Numbered from the stretch's first letter, positions 40,900-51,520 are shown. The stretch: DNA of 64,000 nucleotides from an uncultured Kordiimonas sp. (GCA_947500295.1 CANMRM010000004.1:331853-395852); one strand, 5' to 3'. The notes: a model not told the origin generated them from the letters alone. Program-made: numbers and translations.

Positions 40900-42069
40900 C
40901 TAGTTTCCAATCATCTTTTTGCAATAGAGCAGCGCGACGTTTTTGGGCCTGTTTTCCAATGCCGCATCTTGTGCTTCCGTCATTTCAAATGCAGAACGCA
41001 CACCAGCGTGATATTTGTTGGAACCGTCACCACCTTCGCCGGAATGCCGCGTCGCGGAGCCGCTTTTTGGAACATTTGCCCAGCCAATGCCGTCACCCAC
41101 GTAGTTTCGGCCGAAAAACCCCGTTATCCGGCTATATTGGTGCCCATGATCTCCTGTCTGGTCGTCCTGCAGTGAACCTGCCGACCTGAGGCCGTCGGTG
41201 TCCTGGTTTTGCCCGCTCTTGTCAATGCCTCTAATGAAGCGCCCGTATGCCGGGGAATAGTCGTTCCAGCCAGCAGGGCATGATGGGGCATCAAACGCCA
41301 TGACGGACCCGGGTGGCGTAACATAATAGTCAGACACAACCTGAGGAAACGCTATCGCAAGTGAGGGGCCGCTGGTGTTTATCGAAATGAAACCGGCTTC
41401 GTAGGTCAGTCTGCCCACGCCGTCAGTCTCAGCAACGTCAGGGTCTGATCTCGTGCAGTCAATTTGAATATTGGAGTTGGTAATATCCGGTTGGGCCGCC
41501 ACGTCCACAGCGTTGTTGTTGGCAACCATAGATTCTTCGCAGGTGTAGTTTTGACTTCGAACACCAAAATACTTGAGAGTGCCGTCGTGCGTTGAGTCGA
41601 CTTCAAAATGGATAAACTGCGAGTGCTCTCCATTGGGGGTGAACTTGATCTTTATGTCTTTGCGAGACATGTCGATACACTGATTCCATGCCGAAAGTGC
41701 GGGCACACTGAGTGTTTGCGCTTCTTCATAGAGATCACTTTTGGACGATGCGAAGGACTCATTGTCGTCGCACCAAGCCTTCAACCGGGTACGTTGCTGG
41801 CTGCTGTTGTATCCGCCAGAACCGCTGCCAAATCCAAAAATGGATGCGCTTGCGCGAGCAACGGCGCTGTCACTTGCTGAGTTGAAGTCGATTCCACAAT
41901 AGCTGTGCCATTTGTAGGCGATGGCATGTTCGGCGCTTTGATACTTCGCAATGTTGGTTATGCCATGCTGTAACAGAAGGTCACAGCTGCTCTGCGCCAC
42001 CGCCGCTGTGCCACAAACCAAACCGACAATCAGGTTGGTAAATACCAGCATAATTCGTCTGAGCCTCAT
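40900..42069 (-). CDS. Secreted protein with a phage-tail-collar-like C-terminal region
   Basis: 389 residues with a signal peptide (IMLVFTNLIVGLVCGTAAVAQ). I do not recognise the first 250 residues, which contain several cysteines and a serine/glycine-rich stretch near 70-90. The C-terminal 130 residues resemble tail-fibre collar modules: PPGSVMAFDAPSCPAGWNDY, GRFIRGID, a GDHGHQY histidine-glycine segment, and ENRPKNVALLYCKK. Here it is a secreted cellular protein, not part of a prophage, since no phage genes lie near. An outward-facing binding role is inference. Divergent from mreB. Confidence 0.72.
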   Translation of the reverse strand: MRLRRIMLVFTNLIVGLVCGTAAVAQSSCDLLLQHGITNIAKYQSAEHAIAYKWHSYCGIDFNSASDSAVARASASIFGFGSGSGGYNSSQQRTRLKAWCDDNESFASSKSDLYEEAQTLSVPALSAWNQCIDMSRKDIKIKFTPNGEHSQFIHFEVDSTHDGTLKYFGVRSQNYTCEESMVANNNAVDVAAQPDITNSNIQIDCTRSDPDVAETDGVGRLTYEAGFISINTSGPSLAIAFPQVVSDYYVTPPGSVMAFDAPSCPAGWNDYSPAYGRFIRGIDKSGQNQDTDGLRSAGSLQDDQTGDHGHQYSRITGFFGRNYVGDGIGWANVPKSGSATRHSGEGGDGSNKYHAGVRSAFEMTEAQDAALENRPKNVALLYCKKMIGN

Positions 42070-42455
42070 TCCAGTTCTCCCTTGATCGCTACCGGACTAA
42101 ATCTGCATTTCGTATGAACTCAGTTTCGATTTTATCGGTGCCCGAGGGATTGAGGCTGTGACAACGATCACGTTCTCGCAGACGAACCCGCGAAGGGAGA
42201 AAACTCCTTCGTCATTGCCAGATCGGCGACTGGCGGAATGTCACCGCTTAAAAGATCAAATTTTCTAAAAATTTCGGGTGCTTATCGACAAATAACCACT
42301 CGATACGGTATTTGTTGGCGCAGGAACCACAAAAAAATCAAAATCTTGTGTGGAACTGATGCGTCAAGGCTTGTGTCCGGGCTGTAAGTGGCCCATAACC
42401 AGCAAGAGATTCCCAATTGGGGTAACTGATTTTTCTAGAGTTTGAGAGGCGCTAA
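42070..42455. other. Regulatory gap between the tail-collar-like gene and mreB
   Basis: 386 bases with no convincing gene. The right half holds the mreB promoter candidate (see 42371). A partial inverted repeat GAAGGGAG/CTCCTTC near 42194-42211 could be a weak hairpin. Otherwise I see nothing distinctive. Confidence 0.4.
42371..42399 (+). promoter_or_regulatory. Candidate mreB promoter
   Basis: TTGTGT at 42371-42376 and CATAAC at 42394-42399 with a 17-base spacer, 57 bases before the mreB ATG. The hexamers match sigma-70 only moderately; position and spacing are right for the mre operon. Confidence 0.35.
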
Positions 42456-43490
<1,035 letters not shown>

Positions 43491-43555
43491 GGTAACATCC
43501 AAACATGTTGGCCCTCTAACTGAAGAACAGGGGAGGGGTTAGACTGAACCCGACC

Positions 43556-44434
43556 ATGCAAACAACTGGCGTTTCTGGCCGGGGAGCTCGTTTTAAGCGA
43601 GTTGCCCGTGGTAGGGACGCTTTTTGGCTTTACATGGCGATCGCGCTGGCCTTGCTCGCACTGGAAGTTTTTGGTTCGGGCGTTCCTCGCCAGATCAGGG
43701 GGTATGCCAACGATTTGGCTGCACCGCTTCTATCATTGCTGGATGGACCAATTCGCGCCACACAGGCGGGGCTGGAACGTGTTGCAGGCGTTGGTGACAT
43801 ATATTCGGAAAATCAGGAGCTCAGGGACGAAAACGACCGGCTGCGCCAGTGGCGGGAAGCGGCGCAAAGATTGATTTTGGAAAATGAACGCCTGCGGCAA
43901 ATATTGAAGGTGCCGCAGCGCGAAATCCCACCGTTGGTGACAGCCAGTGTGATCGGTGTCGGTGGCGGTGCTTTTGAGCGCAGTGTCTTGATCAACGCCG
44001 GTGCTGGCGACAATGTGGCGACAAGCCTGCCTGTTGTTGACGAGGAAGGCCTGGTTGGCCGCACAATTGAAGTGGGATTGCTGACAACCCGTGTATTGCT
44101 CATCACTGACCTGAACAGTCGCGTACCTATCAGACTGGAGCGTACCGGCGATGTTGCTATAGCCGAAGGCATGAATGAACCCTTCATGCGGTTGCGGTTT
44201 TTGCCGGTAGATAGCACGGCTCAGATTGGGGACCGCGTGGTTACCTCCGGGCATGGTGGCTTGTATCCGCCGGATGTTCCGGTTGCACAGGTGACATCTA
44301 TTGAAGACGACTTCATCCGATTGACGCCGCTCAGCAATCTCGAGGCACTCGACTTTGTCAGAGTGATGGACTACCGGCCTTTGGCGCCAGAAGCGGAAGC
44401 CGAGCAAGCTTCTGGTGAGGAGGGCACTGGCTGA
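43556..44434 (+). CDS. mreC: Rod-shape-determining protein MreC
   Basis: 292 residues. One N-terminal membrane helix (LYMAIALALLALEVFG), a coiled coil (ENQELRDENDRLRQWREAAQRLILENERLRQIL), then a periplasmic beta domain with VIGVGGGAFERSVLINAGAGDNV and RVVTSGHGGLYPPDVPVAQV. MreC links MreB to PBP2 and RodA. 65 bases after mreB; it overlaps mreD by one base. Confidence 0.96.
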   Translation: MQTTGVSGRGARFKRVARGRDAFWLYMAIALALLALEVFGSGVPRQIRGYANDLAAPLLSLLDGPIRATQAGLERVAGVGDIYSENQELRDENDRLRQWREAAQRLILENERLRQILKVPQREIPPLVTASVIGVGGGAFERSVLINAGAGDNVATSLPVVDEEGLVGRTIEVGLLTTRVLLITDLNSRVPIRLERTGDVAIAEGMNEPFMRLRFLPVDSTAQIGDRVVTSGHGGLYPPDVPVAQVTSIEDDFIRLTPLSNLEALDFVRVMDYRPLAPEAEAEQASGEEGTG

Positions 44435-44940
44435 TGGCACCTGCAAGACAAACACAACCACTGTTTGGTGCGATCGGATTGATGCCGATAACGGTCAGCT
44501 TTTTGCTGGCCATGCTGATGCTGTTGCCACTCGGTAGCGGCATTGCCGGCTATGCAACACCGCACCTGGTGATGATATCCTGTTTCTACTGGCTTTCCTG
44601 GCGGCCGCTTTTGATGCCTTACGGCGCGTGCATGCTTCTCGGTCTTTTTCTGGACTTGTGGCTGGGGGTGCCACTGGGTGTGAACATTGTCATGCTTTTG
44701 CTGACACGTCTTTTTGTGCTGAACCAGCTGAAGTATTACAAAGGTAAGAACCGAGGCGTTTACTGGCTGGTGTTCTCGGTTATGGCGCTGGGTTTCTTTA
44801 CCATCTCCTGGCTGATTATGTCTGCAGTCGCTGGCACCTTGTTGCCTGTTGATACTGTCTTTTTGCAGTGGCTTGTGACATCATTCTTTTATGCGCCTGT
44901 GGCTTTTGTATTGGGCCGGTTGAGACGCTGGGTGTTGTAG
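44434..44940 (+). CDS. mreD: Rod-shape-determining protein MreD
   Basis: 168 residues, almost entirely hydrophobic, with about five membrane helices (MPITVSFLLAMLMLLPLGSG, LVMISCFYWLSWRPLLM, MLLGLFLDLWLGVPLGV, VFSVMALGFFTISWLIM and a last one). GLFLDLWLGVPLGVNIV is characteristic. TGATG overlap with mreC suggests coupled translation. Part of the elongasome with MreC, PBP2 and RodA. Confidence 0.93.
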   Translation: MAPARQTQPLFGAIGLMPITVSFLLAMLMLLPLGSGIAGYATPHLVMISCFYWLSWRPLLMPYGACMLLGLFLDLWLGVPLGVNIVMLLLTRLFVLNQLKYYKGKNRGVYWLVFSVMALGFFTISWLIMSAVAGTLLPVDTVFLQWLVTSFFYAPVAFVLGRLRRWVL

Positions 44941-44947
44941 GACCAAA

Positions 44948-46774
44948 ATGCCGCGTGAAGGTTTAAGATATCAGATTTATTCCAGACGCGCCTTGTTGCT
45001 GGCAGGTGTGCAGGGTCTGGCACTGGCTGCGCTCGGTGCTCGCCTCTACTATCTGTCGATTGTAAACGGTGAGAAATACCGCCTCCGGGCCGATAAAAAC
45101 CGGATTTCAATCAGGCTTATCGCGCCGGAACGCGGCGAGATTTTTGATCGAAACGGGCGCAAGCTGGCGACCAACACACAAGACCTGCGGGCCTTGCTTG
45201 TACCAGAGCAAGCCGATCAGCTTGAGCCAACTTTGCAAAAAGTTCAGCAGATCATTGACATCAATGACCGACGGCTCGCTCGCATACGCCAGAGAATTAA
45301 ACGGCAAAGGCAGTTTGTCCCGGTAACGCTTGCTCAGGGGCTGGATTGGGAGACTTTCAGTCGCCTGAATGTGGAGATGCCAAAATTACCAGGCGTGCAG
45401 ACCGATGCAGGGTTGAGCAGGCTTTATCCGGGCGGTGAAGCCATTGCACATCTTGTGGGCTATATGGCGAGCCCGGACGAGGAAGATGTTTACAAAAGCC
45501 CTTTGTATCAGCTGCCGGGTTTCAAAATCGGCCGACAGGGGCTGGAGCGCCGATACGAGTCGCTGCTCCGTGGAGCGTCAGGAACGCGCCGGGTGGAAGT
45601 GAATGCGGTTGGACGCGAAATTCGCGAACTGCCGCCCCGCGAGGAATCACTGCGCGGCAATGACCTTCACCTGACCCTTGATATGGGCCTGCAGCAATAT
45701 GTGATGCAGGAGCTTGGGGAAGAAGCGGCAGGTGTCGTTGTTCTTGATATCGCCTCAGGAGATATTCTGGCGATGGCTTCGTCGCCGGGGTATGACCCCA
45801 ACGAATTTACGCGGGGCATTAGCAACGCCAATTGGCAGGCGCTTTTGAAGGATCCAAGGTCACCCCTGCTGAATAAAAGTGTATCGGGACAGTATCCGCC
45901 GGGCTCGACAATCAAGATGATTGTGGCACTCGCTGCGCTTGAGCAGGGGTTGATAACACCGGAAACCGAATTCTACTGCAATGGCAGACATCGTTTGGGC
46001 AATCACACGTTTCACTGTTGGCAAAACCGTGGCCACGGCAAGGTTGATATGATGCAGGCCGTTGCCAAGAGCTGCGATGTTTATTTTTACGAAATTGCAG
46101 AGAGGCTGGATATTGACCTCATCGCAGACATGGCAAATCGCTTTGGCATGGGTTCTGTCTTTGATATTGGAATTGATGGCGAAAAAGAAGGCTTGGTGCC
46201 AACCCGCGAATGGAAGCGAATTTTTCAGCAAGAATCCTGGCAGCTTGGCGAGACCCTGAATGTGGCGATCGGGCAGGGTGCCATGCTTGCGACGCCATTG
46301 CAGTTAGCGGTTATGACCGCTCGCCTGGCCAGCGGGCAGGCGGTGACACCCCGGATTGTTGCAGACAATTTTGGTGGCGCATTCTTCCAGCCGATGGATG
46401 TAAACCCCTTCCATCTGGAAACTGTACGGCGAACCATGGAAATGGTGATGGAAGAAGGCGGAACGGCCCATGATTATGCCCGGCGCAAATCAGCCATCCG
46501 TCAGGCAGGCAAAACCGGAACCGCGCAGGTGCGGCGGATATCTCTGGCAGAGCGTCAGGCGGAAGGCGGTGTGCTGGACAATGACGAATTGCCCTGGGCT
46601 TCGCGCGATCATGCCTTGTTTGTCGGCTATGCGCCGGTAGAAAACCCGCAAATTGCCGTTTCTGTTGTTGTACAGCATGGTGGGGGTGGTTCGAGCGTGG
46701 CGGCACCGCTGGCACGGCGAATCCTGGATCGGGCGCTCAATCCTCCGACACCGGTACCGGAAGAGCAAGCCTGA
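44948..46774 (+). CDS. mrdA: Penicillin-binding protein 2 (peptidoglycan transpeptidase of the elongasome)
   Basis: 608 residues. One N-terminal membrane helix (ALLLAGVQGLALAALGARLYYLSI), a pedestal domain beginning RISIRLIAPERGEIFDRNG, and the transpeptidase domain with the active serine motif PPGSTIKM near 314-321, SCD (AVAKSCDVYFYE) as the SxN/SxD element, and KTGTAQ near 519. Its partner glycosyltransferase rodA overlaps it by one base (TGATG). Divisome paralogue ftsI is not in the window. Confidence 0.97.
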   Translation: MPREGLRYQIYSRRALLLAGVQGLALAALGARLYYLSIVNGEKYRLRADKNRISIRLIAPERGEIFDRNGRKLATNTQDLRALLVPEQADQLEPTLQKVQQIIDINDRRLARIRQRIKRQRQFVPVTLAQGLDWETFSRLNVEMPKLPGVQTDAGLSRLYPGGEAIAHLVGYMASPDEEDVYKSPLYQLPGFKIGRQGLERRYESLLRGASGTRRVEVNAVGREIRELPPREESLRGNDLHLTLDMGLQQYVMQELGEEAAGVVVLDIASGDILAMASSPGYDPNEFTRGISNANWQALLKDPRSPLLNKSVSGQYPPGSTIKMIVALAALEQGLITPETEFYCNGRHRLGNHTFHCWQNRGHGKVDMMQAVAKSCDVYFYEIAERLDIDLIADMANRFGMGSVFDIGIDGEKEGLVPTREWKRIFQQESWQLGETLNVAIGQGAMLATPLQLAVMTARLASGQAVTPRIVADNFGGAFFQPMDVNPFHLETVRRTMEMVMEEGGTAHDYARRKSAIRQAGKTGTAQVRRISLAERQAEGGVLDNDELPWASRDHALFVGYAPVENPQIAVSVVVQHGGGGSSVAAPLARRILDRALNPPTPVPEEQA

Positions 46775-47928
46775 TGGGGACAGCACGTATGTTTGGCCCT
46801 CGCCGGGTCCAGAAGTCTGTGTGGCAGCGTTTTGCCGGACTGAACTGGGGCATTGTGTTGGCGACTGTGCTGATCGCAGTTGTCGGCTTCGCTATGTTGT
46901 ATTCCGTTGCAGACGGGACCTGGGATCCGTGGGCCAGCCGGCAGATGCTGCGCTTTGGCGTCGCCCTCTTGCTGATGCTTGGCATTGCGGTTGTCGATAT
47001 TCGATATTGGGTCGCGCTTGCATACCCGGCTTGGTTCGCCGGGCTGGTGCTGCTGATCGCGGTTGAGTTTGTTGGTGACACCGGCATGGGCGGCCAGCGC
47101 TGGCTTGATCTTGGCTTTATGCGCCTGCAGCCATCGGAGTTGATGAAAATTGCAACTGTGATGGCCGTGGCCCGTTACTATCATGGCCGGACGCAGTTGC
47201 AGAGCAAAAGCCTGCGCTCACTGTTTATCCCGCTTCTGATGCTGTTAGTGCCTTTTGTTCTGGTTGTGCGGCAACCTGATTTGGGTACCGCACTCATGAT
47301 TATGGCGGGTGGTCTTGCTGTTATTTTTCTGTCGGGTGCTCCGGCTTGGCTTTTTGTTGTCTCAGGCATCGGTGTTGCGGCTGCCGTGCCTGTTGCCTGG
47401 CAGTTTTTGCGACCCTACCAGAAGGACCGTATCCTGACATTCATAAACCCTGAATCGGACCCCCTGGGGGCCGGATACCAGATCACGCAGTCCAAGATTG
47501 CTCTGGGGTCAGGCGGTATGACGGGCAAAGGTTTTCTCGAGGGAACCCAAAGTCATCTTAATTTTCTGCCAGAGATGAAAACGGACTTTATTTTTACGGT
47601 GCTTGTCGAGGAGTTTGGCTTGGTGGGTGCCACCATCGTGCTGGCGCTTTACGGGATAGTGCTGACGTATGGCCTGCTCATTGGTATCGGGTGCCGCAAC
47701 CAGTTTGGCCGTCTTCTGGCATCTGGGCTGGCGGTTTCTCTCTTTCTCTATGTGCTCATTAACGTGGGCATGGTCATGGGGCTCTTGCCGGTAGTTGGCG
47801 TACCTCTGCCGCTGGTATCATACGGCGGTTCCGCCATGCTCACCTGGATGCTGGCCTACGGCTTGATCCTGTCCGTGTCCGTGCACCGGCACGTCACAAT
47901 CGCGCCGAAGGGCAGTGGGATTGTTTGA
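46774..47928 (+). CDS. rodA: Peptidoglycan glycosyltransferase RodA
   Basis: 384 residues of the SEDS family. About ten membrane helices with GGQRWLDLGFMRLQPSELMKIATVMAVARYY carrying the conserved catalytic region, VRQPDLGTALM, EFGLVGATIVLALYGIV and PLPLVSYGGSAMLTWMLAYG near the C terminus. It polymerises lipid II glycan strands with PBP2. Start ATG 46774 overlaps the mrdA stop; a second in-frame ATG is five codons later. Last gene of the operon, facing the TonB receptor gene. Confidence 0.97.
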   Translation: MGTARMFGPRRVQKSVWQRFAGLNWGIVLATVLIAVVGFAMLYSVADGTWDPWASRQMLRFGVALLLMLGIAVVDIRYWVALAYPAWFAGLVLLIAVEFVGDTGMGGQRWLDLGFMRLQPSELMKIATVMAVARYYHGRTQLQSKSLRSLFIPLLMLLVPFVLVVRQPDLGTALMIMAGGLAVIFLSGAPAWLFVVSGIGVAAAVPVAWQFLRPYQKDRILTFINPESDPLGAGYQITQSKIALGSGGMTGKGFLEGTQSHLNFLPEMKTDFIFTVLVEEFGLVGATIVLALYGIVLTYGLLIGIGCRNQFGRLLASGLAVSLFLYVLINVGMVMGLLPVVGVPLPLVSYGGSAMLTWMLAYGLILSVSVHRHVTIAPKGSGIV

Positions 47929-47999
47929 GATAGACTGGAACGCCGGATAGCTTTCGTTGCGTGTCTCGATCAGGTTGAGCATACGCTCCACGGTTTTTC

Positions 48000-50186
48000 T
48001 TAATATTTGAAGCCTAGCGTAAATCCATAGGTTCTCGGTTCACCAAAAGCTTGCGTAGTATTGACGAAGATTCCACTGCGATCGTCGGCATAATTTACGT
48101 AAAGCTCATCAAAAACATTGTGTGCCCATAAGGAAGCGGTCCAGTGATCGCGTTCAAGGCGAACCCGAACATCAAAGAGGTGTCGACCGCCGCCGCTCAA
48201 GCGGCTGCTGTTCTGGGGCTCGAAAAACACTTGGCTGCGATAGTTCCAATCGGCGCGAATGAACAGTTGGCCAAGCCAGTCGATGTCTCGCTGGTACTCC
48301 AGACCTGCTGTAAGAGACCATTCGGGAGCGAGATTGAGAAACCGGCCGCGACAGTTGTCGGTCACCGGGCCTGTTTCGGCGCCAGGCGCTGGACAGCCGG
48401 GAAAGTCGCTATATGTTGCGTCCAAATAGCCCGCGCTGGCATCAAAAGCCAGCGACCGAGAGATTACGGCGTATAGCTCAGCTTCGACTCCATAAATGTC
48501 GGCCGCTGACGCATTATTCAGCGACACGCTACCCGCGGTTATTTGCGATAGTTGAAGGTTTTGATAGTCCGTGTAAAAACCCGCTAAATTTAGGCGGATA
48601 CGTCTGTCAAAAAGTTCTGTTTTGGCACCGATCTCAAACGATTTGGCGTGTTCAGGTTCGGCCTCGAGGTTGCTTGTGGCAGTGACAAAATCCGTATTGA
48701 AACCTGCACTTTTAAACCCTTCCGCATAGCGGAAGAACACCAGCGCATTGCTTCGCAACTGATACGAAATCGACGCACTTGGCGCAAAGTCGTTATCGCG
48801 CCGGTTTGCACGAAAATCTGTGGAGCCGAAGATGCCGGTTTGGTCTGCTTGGATGTGAAACGCGGTTTTCTCCTCAGTGACAAAGCGACCGCCCACTTCA
48901 AAGGACAGCTGGTCAGTGAGTGCCAGGTTTACATTGTAAAAGGCTGCAAAACTTTGAGTGTCGACACCACTTGTGAGGTCGATTGGGGGCTCCACCCCAG
49001 GCGCGCCGGTCAGGAAGTCTCCAAGAGCAAAGTTGGAGACGTTATCAGCGTCCTGGGAAAAATAATAAGCGCCAAACAGAAGAGAGATATTGTCGCCAAG
49101 GGTGCCGGTATACCGGGTTTCCGCCGTGAAAATTTCTGTGTCGCTCGAGAAGAAATCTGAAAAAAACCGCACCGATACCTTGTCGGCATCAAGCGCTGCA
49201 TCGAATGAACTGTCTCGGAAGCCTAATACGGTTGTCCATGTGGCGCTTCCGTTTAGGCTAATGTTGGAAGTGAGAGATACACCAAAAATGTCCCGGTCGA
49301 GAAAATTCGGTTGGTCTTGGTTGACGGTGAACGGAGTGGCTTCTGACGGGTCGTCGATGAACGAAACGTCACTGACTTCAAAAAAAGCAGGTTCGCTACG
49401 GTCAACAAGATAATCTGCGCTTAAGAGAAACTCTGAGTTGGTCGAGGGTGTGAAGCGGATTTTGCTTCTAAACGAAGCCTCGTCGATTGTATCGAGGTCC
49501 GGGCCAATGCCTGTTAGATTCTCGACGATGCCGTCACGGCGCGTGTAGTTCGCGGCAAAACTTACAGAGAGACGATCTTTCACGACGGGCCCGGAGGCCA
49601 GTCCGCGAACACGAACAAGGTTGAAGTTGCCATACTGGGCTTCTATCTGTGCGGTAAGATCATCGCTTGGGCGTTTGGTTATAATGTTAATCGCACCGGC
49701 AATCGTATTTTTCCCAAAGACGGTCCCCTGCGGGCCGCGAAGTACTTCGACGCGCTCCACATCGAACAGCGGTTGATTGAAGGTTTCAGGTCGACCGGAG
49801 TAAACACCATCAACGTAGTATCCAACGCCTGTTTCGAGCCCAACAAAGCGCACAAGTGTTGAAATTCCTCGAATGCTGACCAGTCCCTGAAGATTACCGC
49901 CGATCCCCCCAGACTGGCTGGCGTTGGGGACGGCGTTTAGGACCTGGTCAAATTTGTAAATGCCCCGATCCAGCAGATTGTTGCTCGTTAGCCCTGTGAC
50001 GGACACAGGTACTTGTTGCAGGTCCTCAGTCTTTTTGCGCGCATACACTTTGATTTCTTCAAGAGCATAGGTGGCGTTATCAGCCGTAGGCTCGATAGCA
50101 GCCGTTTCTTTCGAGGCAGCCAGAACCTTGCCGCCACAAGCAAGGTGGGCGATCACAAAAATGTATATAAATGGTTGTTTCCACAT
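48000..50186 (-). CDS. TonB-dependent outer membrane receptor
   Basis: 728 residues from ATG 50186 (MWKQPFIYIFVIAHLACGG, a signal peptide); the open frame continues to TTG 50228. The N-terminal plug opens with a TonB-box-like ALEEIKVYARKKTEDLQQVPVSVTGL, then LVSIRGISTLV and VERVEVLRGPQGTVFGKNTIAGAINIITKRP. The rest is beta-barrel, ending LGFKY with the aromatic C terminus. The barrel sequence resembles receptors of unknown cargo rather than a recognised siderophore type. It lies next to the quorum-sensing genes but on the other strand. Confidence 0.93.
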   Translation of the reverse strand: MWKQPFIYIFVIAHLACGGKVLAASKETAAIEPTADNATYALEEIKVYARKKTEDLQQVPVSVTGLTSNNLLDRGIYKFDQVLNAVPNASQSGGIGGNLQGLVSIRGISTLVRFVGLETGVGYYVDGVYSGRPETFNQPLFDVERVEVLRGPQGTVFGKNTIAGAINIITKRPSDDLTAQIEAQYGNFNLVRVRGLASGPVVKDRLSVSFAANYTRRDGIVENLTGIGPDLDTIDEASFRSKIRFTPSTNSEFLLSADYLVDRSEPAFFEVSDVSFIDDPSEATPFTVNQDQPNFLDRDIFGVSLTSNISLNGSATWTTVLGFRDSSFDAALDADKVSVRFFSDFFSSDTEIFTAETRYTGTLGDNISLLFGAYYFSQDADNVSNFALGDFLTGAPGVEPPIDLTSGVDTQSFAAFYNVNLALTDQLSFEVGGRFVTEEKTAFHIQADQTGIFGSTDFRANRRDNDFAPSASISYQLRSNALVFFRYAEGFKSAGFNTDFVTATSNLEAEPEHAKSFEIGAKTELFDRRIRLNLAGFYTDYQNLQLSQITAGSVSLNNASAADIYGVEAELYAVISRSLAFDASAGYLDATYSDFPGCPAPGAETGPVTDNCRGRFLNLAPEWSLTAGLEYQRDIDWLGQLFIRADWNYRSQVFFEPQNSSRLSGGGRHLFDVRVRLERDHWTASLWAHNVFDELYVNYADDRSGIFVNTTQAFGEPRTYGFTLGFKY

Positions 50187-50423
50187 GACGAATCGATTGT
50201 GTGCTTGATCCCGCTGAAACCATTGCAAATTTTACGGTTGGCGGTAAACAAAGGATTGAAATAATACTGATTGTAATCCGCTTTAAACAATTTTAACGGG
50301 AAATCCAGCTAGCTAAAGTCGCATTAATATTGTATCAATGTGATAGTTAACCTAAATGCAACACACTCGCACTGAGAATTGTTACAAAGGCCTAAGAAAG
50401 CGGATTGAACTCAAGGGTCACAA

Positions 50424-50639
50424 ATGAGCCACATGCCAAAGATGATTCTACTCGATGAAAGTGAGTATATTTCCTTCAATGCGTCTCCTAAGCCTTGGCT
50501 GAAAGAATTCCAGATTATGGGCGTGGTCCGGGAAGATGGCATAATTGTATTGTCCTCGGATAAAGTCCATGCGCCAAAGGGCCTGATAAGTTTTGAGGCC
50601 TTTATGGACTTTGTAAAAAATGGACTTCCCAAACATTGA
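50424..50639 (+). CDS. Small protein of unknown function upstream of luxR (71 aa)
   Basis: ATG 50424, with AAGGGT nine bases ahead. No domain recognised. The sequence has a mixed hydrophobic-charged pattern (ILLDESEYISFNASPKPWLKEF, GVVREDGIIVLSSDKVHAP, LISFEAFMDFVKN) with no signal peptide or membrane helix, consistent with a small folded alpha/beta protein. It precedes the LuxR-type gene by 118 bases on the same strand. Codon use is coding-like but the surrounding AT-rich DNA makes a false frame possible. Confidence 0.5.
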   Translation: MSHMPKMILLDESEYISFNASPKPWLKEFQIMGVVREDGIIVLSSDKVHAPKGLISFEAFMDFVKNGLPKH

Positions 50640-50757
50640 AGAAGTGAGAATTGGAAGTGAAAATCCGTGCGATGTGTTGCAATTTGGAAAATCGCCTAGA
50701 AACTAGTACTATTTCGAGACTAGGATCGATTCGTTAGGGAATGGGCGGATAACCTGA

Positions 50758-51489
50758 ATGCACCCCAATGACGTCATAGCTTGCATCAATAATGCAGCTG
50801 GCAAAAGTGAACTCCATGAAGTTGTGGGCGAATATGCCCAACACATCGGCATGGACGGAGCCTATATCATCAATTTTCATCCGTCTCACGGAATGACTTT
50901 TGTGGACAAGCGGCCTGAAGAGTGGATGAAAATATATGGTCGTGGTGGCTATATTTATTTTGATCCGATAGCAGAGCGTGCCTTCCAAGGAAAGGGGTCG
51001 TTTACCTGGGATCAGTGTATAAACAGGTCAAAACTGTCTCGTGAACAAAAAAATCTCATGTGGCAGGCGCGAGATTTTGGTCTGAAACAAGGTTACAATA
51101 CTGCTCTCCCTGGCGAAGACATGTCATACTCTGCGTCAACGTGTTGTTTTTACAACGAACACCTTGGAAGCTTTGAACAAAGTCTACGGCAAAATAAAGC
51201 CAACATGGATAGTGTTGGTGCTGCCGCGCAGCTCAAGCTCCGAAAGATTGTAGAGAGCTCGATCGAACTGCCGCACCTTTCGGATCGTCAAAAGCAATGT
51301 TTAATTCAAGCGGCACGCGGTCTTTCCAATGAGGATATTGCAACAGTAATTGGTATATCGAAAAATACAGTAAATTCGCATATTCGCGATGCATGCTGTG
51401 AGCTGGGGACTCGCACGAAAATTCAGGCGGTGACCAAGGCTATACAACTTAGACTAATCTTCCCTTTCGATCTTTCTACTCCAGATTAG
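50758..51489 (+). CDS. LuxR-family transcriptional regulator with autoinducer-binding domain
   Basis: 243 residues. The N-terminal pheromone-binding domain keeps the TraR-type ligand residues W56, Y60, D69, W84 and G112 (EEWMKIY, FDPIAERAF, FTWDQC, KQGYN). The C-terminal GerE-type HTH runs from about 172 to 235 (LSDRQKQCLIQAARGLSNEDIATVIGISKNTVNSHI). Two of the three canonical HTH positions remain, L182 and G188, but the usual glutamate at 178 is glutamine. It is followed by a LuxI-type synthase, so an acyl-homoserine-lactone receptor/synthase pair is likely. Confidence 0.9.
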   Translation: MHPNDVIACINNAAGKSELHEVVGEYAQHIGMDGAYIINFHPSHGMTFVDKRPEEWMKIYGRGGYIYFDPIAERAFQGKGSFTWDQCINRSKLSREQKNLMWQARDFGLKQGYNTALPGEDMSYSASTCCFYNEHLGSFEQSLRQNKANMDSVGAAAQLKLRKIVESSIELPHLSDRQKQCLIQAARGLSNEDIATVIGISKNTVNSHIRDACCELGTRTKIQAVTKAIQLRLIFPFDLSTPD

Positions 51490-51494
51490 GGTGA

Positions 51495-51520
51495 CCCGCG
51501 CATTGAGCGGGGTGCTTTTT
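51495..51520 (+). terminator. Probable terminator after luxR
   Basis: CCCGC (51495-51499) pairs with GCGGG (51507-51511) with a GCATTGA loop, followed by GTGCTTTTT. It follows the luxR stop by six bases. The stem is short, so it may be leaky. Confidence 0.55.

Noticed and set aside
40900..42069. A prophage or phage remnant at the tail-collar-like gene
   Set aside because: No capsid, terminase, integrase or attachment repeats nearby; the neighbours are leuA and mreB.
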